From: Ulvibacterium sp965228935
GTDB taxonomy: Bacteria > Bacteroidota > Bacteroidia > Flavobacteriales > Flavobacteriaceae
DNA: 64,000 nucleotides
NCBI RefSeq assembly: GCF_965228935.1
Contig: NZ_OZ245846.1
Location: 3,100,001-3,164,000 of the forward strand
Direction of reading: 5' to 3'
The notes beneath the pieces were generated by a model that saw nothing but the letters and a program-made list of their open reading frames with translations, made no database searches and was not told the DNA's origin. Both the position numbers and the translations under genes were made by a program. Numbering within the stretch: the first letter of the stretch is position 1; the number at the start of each line of letters is the position of its first letter. Below are positions 1-8,841 of the stretch, piece by piece.

Positions 1-1
1 T

Positions 2-322
2 AGTCATGGGCGGTTCAGGTTTGCACCGCTTCAATCGGCTACGGCGCAAAAGATGCTCGGGCCCGATTTTTCGCTGGAGAAAACATCATCCTTGATTTTA
101 GTTGAGGGAGGGCAAAGCTATACCAAAAGCGATGCAGTACTTCGTATTGCCCAGAATTTGGATTTCCCTTGGAACACGGCCTACGTATTACGTTGGATAC
201 CTCGATTTCTGCGCAATGGAATTTACGATGTAGTGGCACGTTCGCGTTATTCATGGTTCGGTAAGGAGGCCGAATGCCCAATACCAACACCTGAGGAACG
301 CATGCGATTTTTGGAATTTTAA
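2..322 (+). CDS. DCC-family (DUF393) thiol-disulfide oxidoreductase-like protein, C-terminal part
   Basis: The frame is open from the left edge of the window, so the N-terminus with the family's DxxC-type motif is not visible. The visible 106 residues match the C-terminal part of DCC/DUF393 proteins: an RFAPLQS segment, a phrase about 20 residues on predicting a hydrophobic strand (SSLILVEGG), then YTKSDAVLRIA, and the closing arginine-rich YDVVARSRYSWFG followed by a cysteine. Family members are small thioredoxin-like proteins of uncertain redox role. The stop codon is immediately followed by the ATG of the ABC transporter gene with no gap, so the two are probably co-transcribed and translationally coupled. 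Family assignment rests on motif recognition; specific function is unknown. Confidence 0.8.
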   Translation, partial: SHGRFRFAPLQSATAQKMLGPDFSLEKTSSLILVEGGQSYTKSDAVLRIAQNLDFPWNTAYVLRWIPRFLRNGIYDVVARSRYSWFGKEAECPIPTPEERMRFLEF

Positions 323-2032
323 ATGAGTAAAATGCGATACCTTCATTTGATTCGAGCTTTTGTACGCCAACATCTCATTCGGGTAGTGCTGACCTTTGGG
401 GTGAGTTTGGCCGCTCAGGCGGTGGCGGTATTTTTGCCCATATACATAGCAAGGTCGTATGATCTGCTGTTTGGCATCCAATCACAAAGGGCCCGTTTTC
501 TCAATTTTATCCCCGAAGATTGGCTCGCCACCTTTCAGGGGTATTTTAGCCTGTTCCTTGTCGTTGTTTTGTTACGTGGACTGTTGGATTATGCGGAACG
601 CTATGGAATAGCAATTTTGGGGGAACTCCACCTTGCCTTTCTAAGAAAAAAATTATTTGCCCATCAACTGCAAACCGAAATGGCGGTTTATGATGATAAA
701 GGGACGGGTAAATACCTATTGCGCTATAGCGGCGACTTGACGAGCATCCAAGCCTTCATCAATAAAGGAATGATACGGTTTGTAAGTGACCTGACCCTAA
801 TACTACTGTCCCTTTTTGTGTTTTTTTCCCTGGGTAGCCCTATAGGGTGGACAGTTTTAGGGGCCGTTTTTGTTTTGGCGGGAATCACCTACTTGCTCGA
901 TCGTAAATTGTATGGAGCCTCGGTGAAGCGCCGCAATGCCAAATCAGGCTTGTTGAAATTTGTCTCGACCCGACTTCAAGGACTATGGACTATTAAAACC
1001 TTTAATCGATTTGTACCGGAGATGGGACGTTTTGAAAAACGTGTGGACAAATTGCTGAACCTGGGCAAAAGCTATCAAAAGATAGTTGGGGTAGTGGGAG
1101 CCGTCATTCCAGTAGGGCTATACCTTATAATAGGTATGGTGATGTGGGTGACACATTACGTAAAGACCACTTCTTCGAATACCGTTAATCCCGAATCCTT
1201 TTTCATCGCCCTTTTGCTATTGATAACGCTGATTCCCGTTTTTCGCAGGAGTTTTCGGGTGAGCATCGTTTGGCGGAACGGCAGTATTTCCTATGGTAAA
1301 CTGGCGAACATCCTTAAGTTGCCCAAAGAGAAGGGTACGGCCTCTAAAAAAAGGCTGGTATGGAAACAAGGCCAATTGGAAATAAAAGGAATTTCCTTTG
1401 CCTATCCGGGACAGACCAATACGATTTTTCCCTATTTGGATATATTCATACCGCCCACTGGTCTCACTTGGATACAGGGATCCATGGGTGCTGGTAAGAC
1501 TACTCTTTTGAAATTGCTGTGCAGGGCATATCCCGTAGATTCCGGGGAAATCTTAATTGATGATCAAGACATCCAAGCCATTGGAATTAAGGAATTACGA
1601 AGAAAAATTGCAGTGGTAGACCATCAGTGTACCCTTCTGGGAAATACGGTCTTTGAAGCGATCTCCTATAGCAGAAAGGCCGAACAACGCCCAAAGGTCC
1701 AGTATATGTTGGACCAATTGGAACCCTCTGATAATCTAACACTTGATTTCCCTATAGGAGAGGGAGGCTGCCGACTTTCCCGCGGCCAGTACAGGCTTCT
1801 TGTATTTGCACGGGCCTTTCTCACTCAAAAGCCCATTGTATTGATTGATGAGCCCTTTATCCATTTGGACGGGCCGGCAGAACGTTTGGTACTGTCATTT
1901 CTGGCCAAGATGCGTTCCACCAGTACTATTGTTGTATTCAGTACACGTAACCACCCTGTGGGTTTGGAAATCGATCAGAAATATACTTTGCCCGTACCGG
2001 GTAGCAAAGTTGTCCATTTAAGACCTGCTTAA
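323..2032 (+). CDS. ABC transporter, fused membrane and ATP-binding domains
   Basis: A 569-residue half-transporter. Residues about 15-330 hold the membrane domain with several hydrophobic helices, and residues about 345-565 the nucleotide-binding domain. Walker A is GSMGAGKTT, the Q-loop is present (VVDHQ), the signature is LSRGQ instead of LSGGQ, and Walker B is IVLIDEP. The usual H-loop histidine appears to be replaced: the strand after Walker B reads VVFSTRNH where a histidine before the arginine is expected. It would work as a homodimer in the inner membrane, exporting a lipid, peptide or small molecule; the substrate cannot be told from sequence. The start ATG directly abuts the stop of the DCC gene. 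About 110 bases with no clear terminator separate it from the convergent secretion operon. Confidence 0.88.
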   Translation: MSKMRYLHLIRAFVRQHLIRVVLTFGVSLAAQAVAVFLPIYIARSYDLLFGIQSQRARFLNFIPEDWLATFQGYFSLFLVVVLLRGLLDYAERYGIAILGELHLAFLRKKLFAHQLQTEMAVYDDKGTGKYLLRYSGDLTSIQAFINKGMIRFVSDLTLILLSLFVFFSLGSPIGWTVLGAVFVLAGITYLLDRKLYGASVKRRNAKSGLLKFVSTRLQGLWTIKTFNRFVPEMGRFEKRVDKLLNLGKSYQKIVGVVGAVIPVGLYLIIGMVMWVTHYVKTTSSNTVNPESFFIALLLLITLIPVFRRSFRVSIVWRNGSISYGKLANILKLPKEKGTASKKRLVWKQGQLEIKGISFAYPGQTNTIFPYLDIFIPPTGLTWIQGSMGAGKTTLLKLLCRAYPVDSGEILIDDQDIQAIGIKELRRKIAVVDHQCTLLGNTVFEAISYSRKAEQRPKVQYMLDQLEPSDNLTLDFPIGEGGCRLSRGQYRLLVFARAFLTQKPIVLIDEPFIHLDGPAERLVLSFLAKMRSTSTIVVFSTRNHPVGLEIDQKYTLPVPGSKVVHLRPA

Positions 2033-2142
2033 CTGTGAACAGCCCTTTACCATGTGGAGGTATACCGGCAAACCATTTGATTCAAACAAGTTTCCTTAAA
2101 AGAATAGGATTTGGGAAAGATGGGTTTACCAAAGGGAAAGTC

Positions 2143-2655
2143 CTATTCTACATGTTGCACAAAAACGGTGGCTTCCAGAAAGGATTTCCGTTTACGGTAG
2201 TCCTTTTTCTTCTCAAAATCCATATGAACGATATCCCCAAAACTTCCTTTTTGTTCTAACGTATATACTACCTGAAGGATATCGGTATATCCCCCGTTTA
2301 AGATAATGGAATGGGTAAGTTGCTTATGATCGGTAAGGATATGGGTATGTGGAGGATTAAAGTCCATTACCTTTACATTCCTGATTTTGGCCTGCTCGTT
2401 AATGGTCCGTAAAAGATTGTTTTGGACGGAAGTATCCCCAATGTCCATTTGCTGCATTATCGAATCATAATACCTTTCTTTTTGGGCCAAGAGCGCAAGT
2501 TGCAGGGGAATGTCCTCGGCCTGTATACTTTTGGATTTCAAATCCCCATGTTCCTTTTGGACGGCCATGGTTTTGGATAAGGCCAATTTGTAGGTCGCAA
2601 AGAGCAACACAAGACATCCTATGATCAATACCTTATTCCTATTGTCCAGCTTCAT
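2143..2655 (-). CDS. GspM/PilO-like inner-membrane protein of a type II secretion-like machine
   Basis: A 170-residue bitopic protein: a short cytoplasmic start, one membrane helix (about residues 4-25, IIGCLVLLFATYKLAL region), a charged coiled-coil linker, and a periplasmic domain of about 100 residues with the beta-alpha-beta look of PilO/GspM. These proteins pair with GspL/PilN to link the cytoplasmic ATPase to the periplasmic part of the machine. It is the last gene of the minus-strand half-operon and overlaps the end of the GspL-like gene by 17 bases. A longer start 33 bases upstream is open, but the internal ATG puts basic residues directly before the helix and reduces the overlap. Sequence similarity within the family is low, so the call depends largely on position and topology. 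Confidence 0.7.
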   Translation of the reverse strand: MKLDNRNKVLIIGCLVLLFATYKLALSKTMAVQKEHGDLKSKSIQAEDIPLQLALLAQKERYYDSIMQQMDIGDTSVQNNLLRTINEQAKIRNVKVMDFNPPHTHILTDHKQLTHSIILNGGYTDILQVVYTLEQKGSFGDIVHMDFEKKKDYRKRKSFLEATVFVQHVE

Positions 2656-3850
2656 AAAAACTAATATTAATCGTGAAATTAGAGGCATTGGTATTTACAA
2701 AATCGTAATCCAAGGTCTCCACGCTCGAAATCCAGTCCCATTTTTCCAGATGCTCCAACCATTTTGAAAATTCCGTATCGTCTTTTGATATACCGGAGAT
2801 GAGTATCGTATTTTGCTTTAACAGTATAGGTTTGGAGTCCCGAACGGGCTTATCCAAAGGTTGGTAGCTTATCCTATCCAATAGGATTAGAGGGGGTATA
2901 CTCTTTGCCAATTCGTCCAGATATAGGGTAGATTTGGAGTTTGAAACCGCCTTTAGGGTCTCTACCCGCTCCTTTTTGGTCTTTACCCGATTTTCCAGTC
3001 GGATTAGATTTTCCTTCTGTGAACTATCCAGGGTCAATTCGGAATTTAAACGGGCTACTTCGGTATGGTAGTGGTCAAAAATTAGAAAATTGATCAGTAG
3101 AAGTAGTATAAAAAATGAGAGGGAGGCTTTTAGACCGTAACCGAAGACCCTACGATTTTTGAAGCTCGACTGGAATCGCCCATTGGTTTCCGCAAAATTT
3201 GATGTGTTGGTGGTACCTCCCAAATGTCCTAAGACGTGGGAGAAGGCCAAAAGACTGGAATTGGGTAGCTCCAATCCATTGATAAGGTAATCCTGCCGTA
3301 CAGAGCGTTCTATCGGACTGATTTCCAGAATAGCTCTCTTTTCCAGGGTTATTTCGAAATTTGAAATCGTAATGACCTTGTTTTCCATAAAGGGAACACT
3401 ATGGACCATCGGACTTATGCCCAATGAAAAATGGAAGATGCCCAATGCCAGTTCTTCCAGTTCTTTGATAAGGCCATCTACATATTTCTTCTTGGAAATG
3501 GCTACAATGGGGGTTGAGGAGATTTGTGCGACTTCATAATAAAAATTGTCCAAGTCCAGATTGGGAAACGTGGTATGGACCAGTGCCTCGGGATTTTCGG
3601 TTCCTGAGCTAGGAGCCATCTTCACCAATGTTTTTGAGGTATTTATGGACAGGAACAACGGTGTACCCTTTTTAAGGGATTTGGATAATTCCTTTAGATC
3701 CGCAAACTGTTCAGTCTTGACCAAATGAAGTTCCCCTCTTTTTTTGAGCACCTCCAAATAATGGTAATGCTCCTTTCCATCCATTTCATGGATTTCGAGT
3801 CCTGCATAGGAAGTGCCTTCGGTCAAATATGTTATCCATGGGTTTAGCAT
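2639..3850 (-). CDS. GspL-like (PilM-PilN fused) inner-membrane platform protein
   Basis: A 403-residue protein with a cytoplasmic N-terminal domain of about 240 residues resembling the actin-like PilM/GspL fold, one membrane helix at about residues 243-265 (SLSFFILLLLINFLIF), a coiled coil, and a periplasmic C-terminal domain of the PilN type (about residues 300-403). In this family the cytoplasmic part recruits the GspE ATPase and the periplasmic part pairs with GspM. Its stop codon is separated by no bases from the secretin gene upstream, since the two share one base at 3850, so the operon is tightly coupled. A single fused protein is typical of GspL, whereas type IV pilus systems split it into PilM and PilN. 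Confidence 0.75.
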   Translation of the reverse strand: MLNPWITYLTEGTSYAGLEIHEMDGKEHYHYLEVLKKRGELHLVKTEQFADLKELSKSLKKGTPLFLSINTSKTLVKMAPSSGTENPEALVHTTFPNLDLDNFYYEVAQISSTPIVAISKKKYVDGLIKELEELALGIFHFSLGISPMVHSVPFMENKVITISNFEITLEKRAILEISPIERSVRQDYLINGLELPNSSLLAFSHVLGHLGGTTNTSNFAETNGRFQSSFKNRRVFGYGLKASLSFFILLLLINFLIFDHYHTEVARLNSELTLDSSQKENLIRLENRVKTKKERVETLKAVSNSKSTLYLDELAKSIPPLILLDRISYQPLDKPVRDSKPILLKQNTILISGISKDDTEFSKWLEHLEKWDWISSVETLDYDFVNTNASNFTINISFYEAGQ

Positions 3851-6018
3851 CAGTAGATAACCGTGGGTTTGATAAGGATGGTCAATTTTTGTTTGGTATC
3901 TTCCCGCCTACGTTGGCTAAATAACCATTTGATGACCGGAATACGGGCCAAAAACGGAACCCCATTGCCGGTATCGTTCTTTAGTTTCTCTTCCAATCCA
4001 CCTAAAATGGCCAAATCCTGATTTTGCATACGTACAATGGAACTAAACTCTCGGGACGTAAGCCCCGGCGGCGCATCCTCCTCGATGCGTTCTCCACTAA
4101 AGTCGGATTGGATAACATTGATATCCAGGGTAACCTGCCCGTTACCGGAGACCAAGGGTTTTATGCTAATGGCCAATTCGGCATCAATGGGATGATAATT
4201 ACGCACTTCGGAAGTAGTGGGAATCTGTGATCCAAAAAAGTTTTGATTGGTAACTACATAATACGTGGTCTCCCCAATGGAAAGATTGGCCCGATGCCCA
4301 TTTAAGGTAGAAAGTTTGGGGGTAGAGCGAATTTTTAGATTCCCGTTCGCTTCCATGGCCTTGATGTTGGCAAAGAATTCGGGCACTACTTGTCCGATGT
4401 TGAACGAACCGAACCCGTCAAAACCTCCTATAATTTTGTTTACCGTATTGGCCCCCAAGGTAACATCGGCCTCGGGGAACAATTTTCCCTGGGTATTGAC
4501 TGGAGCATCGCCGATTCCCCAGCTAATACCGGTCTCCACGGTGGCGGACTTCTTGACCTCGATGATCATGACCTCGATAAGTACTACGGGGACCGGTTTG
4601 TCAATTTCCTTGATAAATTCCTTGAAGCGTTCAATATTGCTCGAAGGGCCACTTACAAAAAAACTGTTCAGTTCATAATCCACCCGAATATCCAGATCTG
4701 CCTTAAGCTCATCGGGTAAAATACTTACGATGGCCTCGGCACCGTCCTGATAGGTATCAAAATTCCGGGAACGGGTGTCCACGCTCCTTCGGTTATTGTT
4801 CGTATTGAATCCTTGCTGGTTATTTTGGACTCCACCGGTACCAAAAAAACTGATGTTGGACGAGGTAGTCCTTCCCGAGGAACGATAACCACTGGATTGG
4901 GAGGGATCTCCCAAAAGCTCCACCGAACGATACATCATTTGTACGATTTCCACCTCTCGCAAGCTCAACTGATCGGCCGTTCCAAAGAAATAAATATTGC
5001 CTTCTTTTTTAAAGGTAAAATTTATGGGCAGACTTGTTTGTGGCGGGTTGTTCCCGTTCTGCCTTATGTTCTGGTTGTTCGGTCTATTTTGCACCACTGG
5101 GGCAGGGGAATGGGTTTCCTGGCTTTCGAAAATATGTCGTAATAAAGCATCAAAATGGATATTTTTGGCGGTAAAGGTCACATGGCCGGCTTGCTCCAAG
5201 GGGGTGGCCATATAGATATCCAGTTTTAGGTCATGTGCCAAATCATATACAATGGATGCTATGGATGTATTATTCAGGTCAACGTTCAATATCCGGTTAA
5301 CGGTATCCAATACCTGATACGGACGCCTATTGCCTCCGAGCCTTCTTGAAGGCGTTCCCGATCCATTAGGGGTTTCGGCAAAGGTGTCAAAAAGATAAAA
5401 CCCGTCCTTGGATTTGGAATAGGCCATTCCGTTGGTTTCGGCCAACTTTTCCATAGCGGTATCAAAAGGGACATTGGAAAGGTATAGGCTCAGGTTTCTG
5501 TTTTCCATCCCGGAGGCATATAACAAATTTTTGCCGGAACTATCCATAATAGCCCGGAACGCTTTCCCCAGAGGATCGTTTTTAAGATCTAGGGAAATCG
5601 AATTTCCCGTTTTCTCATAGTGTACACCAATCTTTTTTTCCAGGACTTCCGGTGCGGGCGGGCTATATTTTTTAACGGAAAAAATATTCCCGGTAAAATC
5701 GATAGTGAGTCCGTATTCCTTACATAAAAACACCAAAAGGTCGGCCACCGAGACCTCTGAAAAATTGTTTACAATTGTAACGTTTTCCAAATCCGGAGAA
5801 ACGGTAAGGTTGAGGTTGTGCACTTTAGATACTGCTATCAAAAAATTAGGTAGGGTTACATTCGTAACATTGATATCCAATTTTAGGCTTTTGTTCAGCT
5901 CGGAATTTTCAAGGGCCAGCACCTCCAAATGATTTTGGATGTTTTGTATGCGGTCGGGTTCTTGGCCGTTCGCCCTAAAAATGAAGAAAAGGAATGCTAT
6001 GTACAGGAATCGTTTCAT
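3850..6018 (-). CDS. gspD: Type II secretion system secretin GspD
   Basis: A 722-residue outer-membrane secretin. It begins with a signal peptide (MKRFLYIAFLFFIFRANGQ), followed by several small N-type domains (N0 and N1-like, about residues 45-420) and the C-terminal secretin beta-barrel domain (about 470-722), which includes PVVLIEVMIIEV, a typical secretin strand, a middle segment with VPEFFANIKAMEANGN, and the closing KLTILIKPTVIY. A low-complexity Asn/Arg/Ser-rich stretch at about residues 390-425 interrupts the N domains. Secretins form 12-15-mer channels in the outer membrane that let folded substrates or pili pass. The start overlaps the end of gspE by 4 bases. No clear C-terminal pilotin-binding S-domain is visible. 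Confidence 0.92.
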   Translation of the reverse strand: MKRFLYIAFLFFIFRANGQEPDRIQNIQNHLEVLALENSELNKSLKLDINVTNVTLPNFLIAVSKVHNLNLTVSPDLENVTIVNNFSEVSVADLLVFLCKEYGLTIDFTGNIFSVKKYSPPAPEVLEKKIGVHYEKTGNSISLDLKNDPLGKAFRAIMDSSGKNLLYASGMENRNLSLYLSNVPFDTAMEKLAETNGMAYSKSKDGFYLFDTFAETPNGSGTPSRRLGGNRRPYQVLDTVNRILNVDLNNTSIASIVYDLAHDLKLDIYMATPLEQAGHVTFTAKNIHFDALLRHIFESQETHSPAPVVQNRPNNQNIRQNGNNPPQTSLPINFTFKKEGNIYFFGTADQLSLREVEIVQMMYRSVELLGDPSQSSGYRSSGRTTSSNISFFGTGGVQNNQQGFNTNNNRRSVDTRSRNFDTYQDGAEAIVSILPDELKADLDIRVDYELNSFFVSGPSSNIERFKEFIKEIDKPVPVVLIEVMIIEVKKSATVETGISWGIGDAPVNTQGKLFPEADVTLGANTVNKIIGGFDGFGSFNIGQVVPEFFANIKAMEANGNLKIRSTPKLSTLNGHRANLSIGETTYYVVTNQNFFGSQIPTTSEVRNYHPIDAELAISIKPLVSGNGQVTLDINVIQSDFSGERIEEDAPPGLTSREFSSIVRMQNQDLAILGGLEEKLKNDTGNGVPFLARIPVIKWLFSQRRREDTKQKLTILIKPTVIY

Positions 6019-7433
6019 AATTGGTCGGTCAATAATGGATATACCTCTTCAACGGAAGTGATGCCCTGCCGGATCATTTCAATGGCATTGGTTTTTAAGG
6101 TCCCTATTTGCCTGTCCGTTAGGTAATCGTCAATGTGCATATGGTTGTCCCTAATGGAAACCATTAGCTCCTTGGTAATGGGAAGGATTTCGTAGACGGC
6201 CTTCCTTCCCAAATATCCGGTATGGTGACAGGTGTTGCATCCTACGGCCTTGAAATGGGTTCTTAGGTTCTGGGGAATGCTAAAGCTTTGGGGAAAGAGC
6301 CCGGGCTCTACGGCCGATTCCATTTTGCAGGAATTGCAAAGCTTTCGTACCAGACGTTGCGCCACACTAATGTTTAGTGTACTGGCGATCAGGAAGGAGG
6401 GGACGCCCATGTCTATAAGCCTTGAAATGGTACCCCAAGCGGAATTGGTGTGTATTGTGGATAGAACAAGATGCCCGGTTTGGGCCGCACGTATGGCTAT
6501 GTTGGCCGTATCCACGTCCCGGATCTCGCCGATCATGATGATATTCGGATCCTGTCTCAAGAATGTTTTTAGGGTCCGCATAAAGTCCAGCCCAATACTT
6601 TCCTTTAGCTGTACCTGATTTATCCCTTCCAAGGTATATTCTATGGGATCTTCCAAGGTTAATATGTTCTCTTCTACCGTATTCAGTTCCTTTAATGTGG
6701 CATATAAGGTGGTAGTTTTCCCTGACCCCGTAGGACCCGATATAAGGATAATACCACTGGGCTGACGAAGCCCTTCCCGGTAAACGGACAGTTCTTTTTC
6801 CGAGAACCCCAGACCGTTCAGATCAATGAGGGAGGCATCCTTGCTCAAGATTCGTAGTACCAGTTTCTCGCCATGAAGTGTGGGCAAGGTAGATACCCGA
6901 ATATCGAATTCATCATCACCTGCCTTGATGGTGATACGCCCATCTTGGGGCAATCGCTTTTCCGCGATGTCCAGATCTGCCTTGATCTTTATTTTGTTGA
7001 CTATGGTCGGATACTCGTCCAAGGTAATACTGTATTGCTCTATTAGCTTCCCGTCCAACCGGAAACGAACCCTACATCGTTTTTCGTAAGGTTCAAAATG
7101 AATATCGCTACTTCCGATATTTTTGGCACTGGCCAAAAGTTGTTCCAAAAAATCGGTGGAGTAGTGTAGGCTATCGGCCCCTGAGGATTTATGCTGTCTG
7201 TAGTTGGTGGTCAAGAGCCTTTGTAATTCTTCCTGTTCACATTTTTCCAAGATAATTGGGGTATCCAGGACAATTTCGAGTTCCGACAAAAGTTGTTCCA
7301 GGACCGTATTATCGGTTTTGCAAACAAGACCTTGTGCCGTATCCTCAACGGGGACAATACGGTAGTGAAAAGCTTGTTCCGGGGAAATACGTTGCCGCAG
7401 TATCGGGGGAATGTGCGAATCGTTTAACATCAT
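6015..7433 (-). CDS. gspE: GspE/PilB-type secretion ATPase
   Basis: A 472-residue cytoplasmic hexameric ATPase that powers assembly of the pseudopilus. Visible motifs are Walker A GPTGSGKTT (about residue 230), the aspartate box ILTLEDPIEY, Walker B IIMIGEIRD, the histidine box ending in LVLSTIHTNSAWG, and a tetracysteine zinc site made of CNSC and CNTC in the C-terminal part, which is characteristic of GspE/PilB and absent from retraction ATPases such as PilT. The N-terminal MshEN-like part is shorter than in proteobacterial GspE. The gene overlaps both neighbours by 4 bases (ATGA type). No PilT-like retraction ATPase is seen in the window, which favours secretion over twitching. Confidence 0.93.
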   Translation of the reverse strand: MMLNDSHIPPILRQRISPEQAFHYRIVPVEDTAQGLVCKTDNTVLEQLLSELEIVLDTPIILEKCEQEELQRLLTTNYRQHKSSGADSLHYSTDFLEQLLASAKNIGSSDIHFEPYEKRCRVRFRLDGKLIEQYSITLDEYPTIVNKIKIKADLDIAEKRLPQDGRITIKAGDDEFDIRVSTLPTLHGEKLVLRILSKDASLIDLNGLGFSEKELSVYREGLRQPSGIILISGPTGSGKTTTLYATLKELNTVEENILTLEDPIEYTLEGINQVQLKESIGLDFMRTLKTFLRQDPNIIMIGEIRDVDTANIAIRAAQTGHLVLSTIHTNSAWGTISRLIDMGVPSFLIASTLNISVAQRLVRKLCNSCKMESAVEPGLFPQSFSIPQNLRTHFKAVGCNTCHHTGYLGRKAVYEILPITKELMVSIRDNHMHIDDYLTDRQIGTLKTNAIEMIRQGITSVEEVYPLLTDQL

Positions 7434-7915
7434 AGTTGATAGAGGTTGGGGGTTTTTATAAAAAAGCTTAAGGCCATCGTTCCTATAAGGAACAGGGACA
7501 TGTACCCTGCCAAAGGCACCGTTTCCATATGCTGAACGGATTTCAACGAAAGGAAGAGAAAAAGGGAAAATAGTAGGGATCCTACAAACAGAATAACGAA
7601 GGTAAGCGTGGGAAATCCAAAAGAAAATGCATAAAAGAATAGGATATCCCCAAGGCCTAAACTGGTATTCAGAAACTTTTTCTTACTAAAAAATCTAGTA
7701 TATAGAAAAAGCAGTAACAGAACCCCGCTGACCAAGAGCAAGTTTGTGATCGAAAACCAGAATACCTGTTCCCATCCAGAGCTTGCCGCATGGATAAGGG
7801 TAAGGACTAGGGCCATCATGGGAAAAGCGATCCATATGACCATTCTATCCTTTATGTCCTGATAGGCAATGGCCCCGCATATCGCAACGGCCAAAATCTT
7901 TAGGAGTACCATCAA
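7430..7915 (-). CDS. Short prepilin peptidase (A24 aspartyl protease, no N-terminal methyltransferase domain)
   Basis: A 161-residue polytopic membrane protein with about five to six helices. The two catalytic aspartates of type IV prepilin peptidases are visible: one in YQDIKDR (residue about 20) after the first helix, and one in the GLGD motif (about residue 92), which is the GxGD signature. It lacks the cysteine-containing cytoplasmic N-terminal domain of full-length PilD, so it resembles TadV/CpaA-type and archaeal preflagellin peptidases. It would cleave the leader of the three pseudopilins encoded in this locus. Being encoded between the major pseudopilin and the ATPase, with 4-base overlaps on each side, supports a dedicated role. 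Methyltransferase activity cannot be assumed. Confidence 0.82.
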   Translation of the reverse strand: MMVLLKILAVAICGAIAYQDIKDRMVIWIAFPMMALVLTLIHAASSGWEQVFWFSITNLLLVSGVLLLLFLYTRFFSKKKFLNTSLGLGDILFFYAFSFGFPTLTFVILFVGSLLFSLFLFLSLKSVQHMETVPLAGYMSLFLIGTMALSFFIKTPNLYQL

Positions 7916-8325
7916 TCCTTTACAATTTGTTTGGGGTTGCCGTTCTCGTCTATTTCCCAGACATTGAGGATACCGTCTCCATCGAAGTCGGTAATGGCTT
8001 CCGCCCGGGCCTTAAAAGTGGCATCACTGGCACTTGTAATGGTGTACTGATAATTTGCCGTTCCATTTTCCTTCACGGTTCTGGGCGCTTCAAAATCAAG
8101 CTCGTTAAAATCCGTAGTAAATTTACTGTACATATAACGATGCGTGGTCTGGGCATTGTAAATGGCCTTGAGCTGGGTCTGAGCCTCAACACTCTTTGCC
8201 TTGGAGATCAACGGCATTAAATTGGGCAATGCCAATAGTAGCAAAATACCGATAATGGCCAGTACAATAAGGGTTTCCTGTAAATTTAAGGCCGGGATCT
8301 TTCTTTTTAGAATAGGGCTCTTCAT
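7912..8325 (-). CDS. gspG: Major pseudopilin GspG-like protein
   Basis: A 137-residue prepilin-like protein. A basic leader (KSPILKRKIPA) precedes the probable cleavage site, after which LNLQETLIVL follows with glutamate at mature position 5 and then a hydrophobic helix, the hallmark of type IV pilin-like proteins. The residue before the cut is alanine instead of the usual glycine. The C-terminal part contains DFDGDGILNVWEID, an aspartate-rich loop like the calcium site that stabilises GspG. The helix region continues into a spine with SVEAQTQLKAIYNAQ, typical of GspG. It is the first gene of the minus-strand half-operon, so the promoter should lie between 8326 and about 8450. Confidence 0.85.
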   Translation of the reverse strand: MKSPILKRKIPALNLQETLIVLAIIGILLLLALPNLMPLISKAKSVEAQTQLKAIYNAQTTHRYMYSKFTTDFNELDFEAPRTVKENGTANYQYTITSASDATFKARAEAITDFDGDGILNVWEIDENGNPKQIVKD

Positions 8326-8554
8326 AGGTTAAGGGGATTTAGATTCTGGTAGGATAATAACAGAAAAATGGAGATATTATTATAGGAAAGAAAAGAAATT
8401 ATGATGATGTTAATATTATTTGTAGTTCATCGAATAAATCTAAGATCATTTGATTTTATAGAATAAAGTTTATTTATTTGAGGTTTAATACATATTATAT
8501 AAGTAAGAATAGTAGTATTAATTTTAAGTAAAACCCAAATCAAACCTACCTGAT
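8326..8554 (+). promoter_or_regulatory. AT-rich divergent intergenic region before the secretion half-operon and the fibre array
   Basis: This 229-base AT-rich spacer separates the minus-strand pseudopilin gene from the plus-strand accessory array, so it should carry a promoter in each direction. No match to the full Bacteroidetes pair (TTTG and TAnnTTTG) was convincing by eye. Its right part, from about 8427 (TTCATCGAA), belongs to the leader repeat that occurs again at 9885 and 13317. Confidence 0.4.
8427..8554 (+). repeat. Leader repeat copy 1 (before a MKASP ORF)
   Basis: First of three related AT-rich segments of about 130 bases. Each begins with TTCATCGAA, contains a stretch resembling TTTTATAGAATA, and ends in AACCTACYTGATATG, where the ATG starts a MKASP-type ORF. 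This copy is the most diverged of the three. Confidence 0.6.
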
Positions 8555-8749
8555 ATGAAAGCTTCCCCCCGTAGACATGCTCTTGGCCGTCTTGTTATAG
8601 TTTTCCTTGCGGTTTCCAGTTTTTTCCGAATCAATAGTTCGAACTTTTTTGTGTGGTACGTGCAACCAATGAAAAATGCTTTCCCAAGCTTTCTTCGGAA
8701 AAATAAGTTACCGGTTTTACAGTCTTGGCAAAATTTTTATACTGGCTAA
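8555..8749 (+). CDS. MKASP-family small ORF, copy 1 (diverged)
   Basis: A 64-codon ORF beginning MKASPRRHA. It aligns over its first 32 codons with two other copies in the array: the motif is MKASPxxHA, then a hydrophobic F(L/F)A, then R-x-(D/N)-(T/S)-S-(N/D). After that it diverges and ends 92 bases before the predicted start of the first fibre gene. I know of no function for this family. It could be a small protein, a leader peptide, or a fragment of a repeated element that happens to be open. This copy has lost the glycine pair and the cysteine conserved in the other two, so it may be decaying. Confidence 0.35.
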   Translation: MKASPRRHALGRLVIVFLAVSSFFRINSSNFFVWYVQPMKNAFPSFLRKNKLPVLQSWQNFYTG

Positions 8750-8841
8750 GGGCTAATGATAGAGGAACTATGAAGACAGATAAATCAAAAGTCGTAAAGC
8801 GTATTCTTTCCTTTGTAAAATTGGAATCAAATTATAGAATT

